A DNA stretch of 64,000 bases, from the NCBI GenBank assembly GCA_902569245.1, contig CACFTO010000005.1, positions 18,172 to 82,171 of the forward strand, written 5' to 3'. Source of the DNA: an uncultured Pelagibacteraceae bacterium (lineage in GTDB: Bacteria > Pseudomonadota > Alphaproteobacteria > Pelagibacterales > Pelagibacteraceae). Below the pieces are notes generated by a model. It ran no database searches and was not told the DNA's origin. It saw nothing but the letters and a program-made list of their open reading frames with translations. A program made the position numbers and the translations under genes. This document shows positions 58,990-64,000 of this stretch, one piece after another (position 1 is the first letter of the stretch; each line of letters opens with the position of its first letter).

Positions 58990-60321
58990 TTAGATAATTG
59001 ATTTTTTTACAATATTAACACATTTTGAAAGCATAGTTTTATCTTCAGTTTCACACATTATTCTCACTACTGGTTCTGTTCCAGATTTTCTTACTAACAT
59101 TCTGCCTTTACCTTTTATCAAACTGTTTGCTTTTTTAATTGCATTTTTGCACTTGAGATTATTAATTATTGATTTATCTTTTACCTCAACATTTTCCAAC
59201 AATTGAGGTGTAGGTTCAAAGTTTTCAAATATTTCACTCGCCTTTCTACCTTTTCTCATAGAAAATAAAATTTCTAACGCAACCAATAATCCATCGCCTG
59301 TAGTCGCAAATTTACCAAGGATAATATGTCCAGATTGCTCTCCTCCTAAATTAAACTTACTTTTCTGCATTACTTCTTTTACATATCTATCACCAACTTT
59401 AGATCTTAAAAACTTTATCTTATTTTTAGAAAAATATTTTTGCAATCCGTAGTTTGACATTAAGGTACCTACAACACCACCTTTTAAAATTTTTTTTCTT
59501 TTCCATCTTGTTGCTAACATAGCTATTATTTTATCTCCATCAATAATATTACCCTTTTCATCACAAATAATAATCCTATCTGCATCGCCATCTAAAGAAA
59601 CTCCAATATGGGATTTATTTTTTTTTGTATGATATTTTATTTTATTTGGAAATGTAGAACCACATTTTTTATTTATATTAAATCCATTTGGCGAGATTCC
59701 AATTGAATGAACTGTGGCACCCAATGATCTAAATAATTGAGGTCCTACTTTATATGCTGCTCCATTAGCACAATCTATCGTAATTCTTAATCCTCTTAGA
59801 TTAAATTGTTTAGGAAAATTTGTTTTTAAAATTTCGAGATATTTATCTGAGCCATTCTCTAATCTTTTAACTCTGCCTAATATTTCAGGTTTAGATAATT
59901 TTTTTGATATATTTGAATCAATAAGTTTTTCTATTTTTTTTTCTATTTTATCAGACAATTTTAAACCATTTGGTCCAAATAATTTTAAACCATTATCATC
60001 AAAAGGATTATGGGATGCAGTGATCATGATTCCCATATTAGCTCTCATTTTTTTTGTAAGCATTGCAAGACCATTTGTTGGTAATGGACCAAAAGTGAAA
60101 ACGTGCATTCCAGCTGATGTTAAACCAGATACTAATGCTGGTTCTAGTGCATATCCTGATAATCTAGTATCTTTTGCAATTATTGCTATCTGTTTAGTTT
60201 TTTTTTTATTATTAAAATATGTACCGACAGCTAAACCAAACTTAAAAAACATGTCACCATTTATTTTATTTCCGTTTACCTTTCCTCTTATTCCATCTGT
60301 ACCAAAATATTTTTTAGTCAT
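58990..60321 (-). CDS. glmM: Phosphoglucosamine mutase
   Basis: A 443-residue enzyme converting glucosamine-6-phosphate to the 1-phosphate for peptidoglycan and LPS. The phosphoserine is S103 in GIMITASHNPFDDNGLK, the metal loop is VSLDGDADRIIICDE (about 241-255), sugar binding is LGGEQSGHI, and the phosphate loop is RKSGTEPVVRIM near the end. The opening KYFGTDGIRGKVN is diagnostic for GlmM. It overlaps folP by 4 bases, the common ftsH-folP-glmM order. Confidence 0.96.
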   Translation of the reverse strand: MTKKYFGTDGIRGKVNGNKINGDMFFKFGLAVGTYFNNKKKTKQIAIIAKDTRLSGYALEPALVSGLTSAGMHVFTFGPLPTNGLAMLTKKMRANMGIMITASHNPFDDNGLKLFGPNGLKLSDKIEKKIEKLIDSNISKKLSKPEILGRVKRLENGSDKYLEILKTNFPKQFNLRGLRITIDCANGAAYKVGPQLFRSLGATVHSIGISPNGFNINKKCGSTFPNKIKYHTKKNKSHIGVSLDGDADRIIICDEKGNIIDGDKIIAMLATRWKRKKILKGGVVGTLMSNYGLQKYFSKNKIKFLRSKVGDRYVKEVMQKSKFNLGGEQSGHIILGKFATTGDGLLVALEILFSMRKGRKASEIFENFEPTPQLLENVEVKDKSIINNLKCKNAIKKANSLIKGKGRMLVRKSGTEPVVRIMCETEDKTMLSKCVNIVKKSII

Positions 60322-61373
60322 TTATTAAAATTAAGTTTTTTGAAAACTTTTATTCCTTGGTTAACTTCATTTACATCGTGTATCCTAAGAATTTGTACTC
60401 CTTGTAACATGCTAAAGATACTTGAAGACACAGTCCCACCTATTCTTTGTTTGCTATCATTCTTTCCAGATATATCTTTTATAAATCTCTTTCTGGAAAT
60501 TCCCAACATTACTGGTAATCCAATAGAATGAAAAATAGAAATATTATTTATTAGAGTAATATTATGTTTCATATTTTTACCAAATCCTACTCCAGGATCT
60601 AAGATAATGTGATCATGTTTAATTCCACTTTTTCTAATTAATCTCAGCTTATTTTCGAAATAATCATATATATCCAATAAAACATTATTATACCTCGGAT
60701 TTTTTTGCATTGTTTTTGTGTTACCTTTCATATGATTTAGCACGAATGGTAATTTTGTTTTTTTTAAAAAATTAATTGTCTCCTTGTCATAACTAAGGCC
60801 AGATACATCATTAATTAGGTCAAGTTTATATTTTAAAGCTTTTTTCATCACAAAACTTTTTCTAGTATCTAAAGAAACAAAAAAATTTTTAGATTTTAAA
60901 TAACTCATAACTTTATGTATTCTCAGCCACTCTTTTGTTTGAGGAATTTCTTTAGAGCCTGGTCTTGTAGACTCACCACCTACATCAATTATCTTTGCTC
61001 CATCGACTATTAATTTATTAATCTGTTTTTTTGCAGAAATTTTTTCAATAAATTTTCCACCATCAGAAAAGCTATCTGGTGTAATATTTAAAATACCCAT
61101 GAATATTGGTAAATTATCAAATTTTAATTTAGGAAATTTTTTAGGTTTTGATATATTATTTATATCAATTAAAACTTTTTTTCTAATTTTTGAAGGAAGA
61201 TTTTTAATACTGCTAATATTTATTTTTTTTTTATTAGTTCTGGTAATGATTTCAATAGTATCAAATGAAAATGACTTGTTTCCACTTATTGGAAGTGAAA
61301 TTTTTTTTTTAACTTTTTCTCTTGATATTTTGTTATAATAAAAATTACACACTCTTGTGTAATATTTTTGCAT
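60318..61373 (-). CDS. folP: Dihydropteroate synthase with N-terminal extension
   Basis: A 351-residue protein whose C-terminal 265 residues are a FolP TIM barrel: MGILNITPDSFSDGGKF (from about 93), DVGGESTRPGSKEIP, LINDVSGL, LNHMKGNT, LDPGVGFGKN and the end HDVNEVNQG. It joins the pterin to p-aminobenzoate. The first 90 residues are an extra Lys-rich domain (includes SLPISGNKSFSF and a second KIRKKVLIDI), not in the 280-residue E. coli enzyme. The extension resembles nothing I can name, though some alphaproteobacterial FolP proteins have similar N-termini. Confidence 0.92.
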   Translation of the reverse strand: MQKYYTRVCNFYYNKISREKVKKKISLPISGNKSFSFDTIEIITRTNKKKINISSIKNLPSKIRKKVLIDINNISKPKKFPKLKFDNLPIFMGILNITPDSFSDGGKFIEKISAKKQINKLIVDGAKIIDVGGESTRPGSKEIPQTKEWLRIHKVMSYLKSKNFFVSLDTRKSFVMKKALKYKLDLINDVSGLSYDKETINFLKKTKLPFVLNHMKGNTKTMQKNPRYNNVLLDIYDYFENKLRLIRKSGIKHDHIILDPGVGFGKNMKHNITLINNISIFHSIGLPVMLGISRKRFIKDISGKNDSKQRIGGTVSSSIFSMLQGVQILRIHDVNEVNQGIKVFKKLNFNK

Positions 61374-61379
61374 TAAATT

Positions 61380-63272
61380 TTAATGGACAATCTTTGGTTT
61401 CAAGCCCATTGAACCTAAAGCAGAACTTTGCTCATCTTCCTCTACTTTTAAATCTTCTTTATTTTTTGGATATAAATTTTTGTTTACAATGTCTTCGATT
61501 TCCTGACCAGTCAATGTTTCATAAGTAAGTAGAGCTTTAGCTAATTTATGTAAGTCATCAATTTTATCAGTCAAAACTTTTTTTGCTCTATCATAGCCTT
61601 GATCAACAAATTTTCTTATCTCGGTATCTACTTTTCTTGCGGTTTCTTCAGACATATTTTGTTGTCTTGCAACTGATCTTCCAAGGAAAACCTCTTCTTC
61701 ATTTTCACCGTAAGCAACTGGCCCAAGCTCTTTACTCAATCCTGCTCTCATTACCATCGCTCTTGCTCTTTTTGTTGCTTGCTCTATGTCGCTCGCTGCA
61801 CCTGTGGTGACCTTTTCATCTCCAAAAATAATTTCTTCTGCAACTCTACCTCCCATTGCAATTGCCATTTGTGCATGAAGTTGCTCTCTTGTTTGAGATA
61901 CCTCATCTCTCTCAGGAAGTTGCATTACCATCCCTAGTGCTCTTCCTCTTGGAATAATTGTTGCTTTATGTATAGGATATGCTGCCTTTTCATTTATAGT
62001 AACAATAGCATGACCAGCTTCATGATATGCTGTCAATTTCTTCTCCTCTTCACTCATTACCATTGATCTTCTTTCAGATCCCATCATTACTTTGTCTTTT
62101 GCCTCTTCGAATTCCATATAGGTAACTATTCTTTTGTTTTTTCTTGCTGCTAATAATGCAGCTTCATTTACTAAATTCGCTAGATCAGCACCAGAAAATC
62201 CTGGAGTTCCTCTTGCTATAGTTCTTAAGTTGACATCAGGTGCCATTGATATTTTCTTAGCATGTACCTTTAATATTTTTTCTCTTCCAAGTAAGTCAGG
62301 ATTAGAAACTACTACCTGTCTATCAAATCTTCCTGGTCTTAATAAAGCTGGATCAAGCACATCTGGTCTATTAGTTGCTGCAATTATTATAACACCTTCA
62401 TTTGTATCAAAGCCATCCATCTCTACAAGTAATTGATTAAGTGTTTGCTCTCTTTCATCGTTGCCTCCACCTAAACCTGCGCCTCTACTTCTTCCGACAG
62501 CGTCAATCTCATCAATAAATATTATACATGGTGAGTGCTTTTTACCTTGTTCAAACATATCTCGAACTCTGGAAGCACCAACACCAACAAACATTTCTAC
62601 AAAGTCTGAACCCGATATTGTAAAGAAAGGTACTCCAGCTTCACCTGCTATTGCTCTTGCTAGTAAAGTTTTACCTGTTCCAGGAGGTCCAACTAAAAGA
62701 CACCCACGAGGTATTTTTCCACCAAGTCTACTAAATTTTTTAGGGTCTTTTAAAAATTCTACAACTTCTTCAACCTCTTCTTTGGCTTCTTCTACCCCAG
62801 CTACATCATTAAATGTAACCTTACCTTTTAATTCATTCATCATTTTGGCTTTTGACTTTCCAAAACCCATTGCTCCACCTTTGCCACCTTGCATTTGTCT
62901 CATGAAAAATATCCATACAGCAATTAAAAGTAGCATAGGAAACCATGATAAAAGTACTCCAAATAATGAGGGCATTTTCTCTTCTAATGGACTCGCTGAA
63001 ATGCTAACACCCTTATCACTTAACTTTTGAATAAGATTTGGATCATCAGGTGCATAAGTGTTAAACATTTCTCCGTTGGACATTACACCTTTGATGTTTT
63101 TTCCTTGAATTTCTACCTGAACAACTCTTCCATTGTCTACTTGAGTCAAAAATTCTGAAAATATAATGTTATTTTTTTGATTAACCGATCCTTGTGGATT
63201 CTTAAACATATTATATAAGCCTATAGTTAGGATTACTATAACTGCCCACATTGCTAGGTTTTTAAAATTCAT
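61380..63272 (-). CDS. ftsH: ATP-dependent zinc metalloprotease FtsH
   Basis: A 630-residue membrane AAA+ protease. Two membrane segments (about 7-23 and 102-123) flank a periplasmic domain. Walker A (GPPGTGKT) is at 195-202, Walker B with [11 protein letters not shown] follows, the second region of homology is [19 protein letters not shown], and the zinc motif HEAGH is at about 417. It degrades membrane proteins, RpoH and LpxC in relatives, and is controlled by HflKC. The gene sits between tilS and folP; a tandem 10-base repeat lies in the 63-base gap upstream. Confidence 0.97.
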   Translation of the reverse strand: MNFKNLAMWAVIVILTIGLYNMFKNPQGSVNQKNNIIFSEFLTQVDNGRVVQVEIQGKNIKGVMSNGEMFNTYAPDDPNLIQKLSDKGVSISASPLEEKMPSLFGVLLSWFPMLLLIAVWIFFMRQMQGGKGGAMGFGKSKAKMMNELKGKVTFNDVAGVEEAKEEVEEVVEFLKDPKKFSRLGGKIPRGCLLVGPPGTGKTLLARAIAGEAGVPFFTISGSDFVEMFVGVGASRVRDMFEQGKKHSPCIIFIDEIDAVGRSRGAGLGGGNDEREQTLNQLLVEMDGFDTNEGVIIIAATNRPDVLDPALLRPGRFDRQVVVSNPDLLGREKILKVHAKKISMAPDVNLRTIARGTPGFSGADLANLVNEAALLAARKNKRIVTYMEFEEAKDKVMMGSERRSMVMSEEEKKLTAYHEAGHAIVTINEKAAYPIHKATIIPRGRALGMVMQLPERDEVSQTREQLHAQMAIAMGGRVAEEIIFGDEKVTTGAASDIEQATKRARAMVMRAGLSKELGPVAYGENEEEVFLGRSVARQQNMSEETARKVDTEIRKFVDQGYDRAKKVLTDKIDDLHKLAKALLTYETLTGQEIEDIVNKNLYPKNKEDLKVEEDEQSSALGSMGLKPKIVH

Positions 63273-63306
63273 TAGTATAAATTAAGAATTATTATCAATT
63301 TAACAA

Positions 63307-63326
63307 GTGTCAATTTGTGCCAATTT
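63307..63326. repeat. Tandem 10-base repeat upstream of ftsH
   Basis: GTGTCAATTT (63307-63316) is followed directly by GTGCCAATTT (63317-63326), 9 of 10 bases the same. On the minus strand the copies read AAATTGGCAC then AAATTGACAC and contain TTGGCA and TTGACA, so they may be -35 elements or a protein-binding site for the ftsH promoter. Only two copies occur. Confidence 0.4.
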
Positions 63327-63335
63327 TTAGGTATT

Positions 63336-64000
63336 CTATCTATTTTCTGAGGAAATAATGACTGAATTCTCAAGTTTCTGAATTATACATCCTGAAAGTG
63401 TTTTTTTTGAGTCATTTTTATTAGATCTTAAATATTTAAGTAAGTTCTCAACCTTTGCACCTCTAGCAAAAGTATCTTTTTTTCCTATTTTTTGAATCAG
63501 TTCTGAAAATGATCTAAAGACAATTTCACCTGGCTGTTTAAGAAAATCGTCTTTTAAAATAATTGAATTAGTTAATTTTAAGTAATTTGAATTGTCATCA
63601 ATATTTTTCTTAACATAATAATCTATAGCATTGTTACTTTTACTCAGATTGTTAAGAGACAATTTAAATTTATTGAATGTTAATCCATCCTTTTCTAAAT
63701 TTGAAATTAATTGCCTCACTTTTACTCTTAAAAATTTATCATCTAAATTTGATGGATCATTGACATTGAAATTAAATGTATTTTTTGAGAGATATATAAG
63801 ATCTTTTTTAGACGTATCCAGCAAAGGTCTCAAAATAAAAATTTTATCATTAAGTGTTACTTTGGATTTAATATTACTAAATGAAATTAAACCTTTTAAA
63901 CCAGAGCCTCTTAATAATCTTATAAAAAAGTTTTCAATCAAATCATCTTTATGATGTGCCGTTAAAATCATATCAATTTTTTTAGTGAGGCTTTGATTAA
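63336..64000 (-). CDS. tilS: tRNA(Ile)-lysidine synthetase TilS, C-terminal part
   Basis: The open frame runs off the right edge: codons continue unbroken upstream of the Met at 63971 to base 64000, so that Met is internal and the N-terminal ATP-PP domain lies outside. Visible at the start are ILTAHHKDDLIENFFIRLLRGSG (the TilS/PP-loop second motif, with HHxDD), the ILRPLLDTSKKDLIYLS segment and NDPSNLDDKFLRVKVRQLI. TilS makes lysidine at C34 of the AUA-reading tRNA-Ile. It is the first gene in view of the run through ftsH to purA. Confidence 0.9.
   Translation of the reverse strand, partial: NQSLTKKIDMILTAHHKDDLIENFFIRLLRGSGLKGLISFSNIKSKVTLNDKIFILRPLLDTSKKDLIYLSKNTFNFNVNDPSNLDDKFLRVKVRQLISNLEKDGLTFNKFKLSLNNLSKSNNAIDYYVKKNIDDNSNYLKLTNSIILKDDFLKQPGEIVFRSFSELIQKIGKKDTFARGAKVENLLKYLRSNKNDSKKTLSGCIIQKLENSVIISSENR

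Noticed and set aside
62461..63030. 189-codon plus-strand open frame opposite ftsH
   Set aside because: It runs antisense to the AAA+ domain of ftsH; the composition (Pro and Ser-rich) reflects that and no family is recognised.

Overview
The window looks like a stretch of the core chromosome of a streamlined, AT-rich marine alphaproteobacterium of the SAR11 / Candidatus Pelagibacter type. The grounds are base composition (GC roughly 30% by eye), almost no intergenic space, dozens of 1-20 bp gene overlaps, a circularly permuted two-piece tmRNA of the alphaproteobacterial kind, an RpoH heat-shock sigma factor, ThyX instead of ThyA, and gene content typical of a free-living oligotroph. No prophage, transposon, CRISPR array or integron was seen. 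The taxonomic call is inference from these traits, not from a database match.

Layout. (1) 1-10501, minus strand: one tightly packed run of transport genes. A complete branched-chain/amide-type (HAAT) ABC transporter (binding protein, LivH, LivM, LivG, LivF) is followed by AzlC/AzlD exporter subunits, a secreted pentapeptide-repeat protein, a glutarate 2-hydroxylase (GlaH/CsiD family), a ProC-like reductase, and the LivG, LivF and LivH of a second HAAT transporter that runs off the left edge. A strong hairpin with a T-tract separates the binding protein gene from the first permease gene. (2) 10599-20939: a LysE-type exporter with putative operators, a small DUF2805 protein and a glutaredoxin on the plus strand, then a minus-strand run encoding a D-amino-acid dehydrogenase, a fused indolepyruvate:ferredoxin oxidoreductase, an EamA transporter, a D-2-hydroxyacid dehydrogenase, a class-IV-like deacetylase, MsrB and a DUF1479 dioxygenase. 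(3) 21014-36037, minus strand: a long housekeeping run: hflK, hflC, DUF2065, degP-like protease, miaA, ilvB, ilvN, ilvC, leuA, mreB, mreC, mreD, mrdA (PBP2), rodA. It links stress proteolysis, branched-chain amino acid synthesis and the cell-shape machinery. (4) 36091-40144: mrp, thyX, two-piece tmRNA, tRNA-Leu(GAG), nadA, nadC. (5) 40141-52410: ppdK, glyS, glyQ and an S49 peptidase; ispB, pdxH, aroC; dxs, ispA and xseB. Isoprenoid genes cluster here. (6) 52431-56890, plus strand: tsaC/Sua5, an ABC-2 exporter pair, tRNA-Arg(TCG) on the opposite strand, rluD and rpoH. (7) 56887-64000, minus strand: tilS (partial), ftsH, folP, glmM, thiD, purA.

How the parts work together. Most genes are core anabolism and envelope biogenesis. 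The accessory interest is metabolic: two amide/amino-acid ABC importers share an operon with a 2-oxoglutarate-dependent glutarate hydroxylase and a ProC-like enzyme, suggesting uptake and oxidation of a C5 amino acid or dicarboxylate. A second operon (DadA to IOR to hydroxyacid dehydrogenase) could convert D- or aromatic amino acids through 2-oxo acids to acyl-CoA. At the DNA level the most striking pattern is that four of six convergent protein-gene junctions share one palindromic TTAA as the stop codon of both genes. No obviously new defence or mobile system was found.
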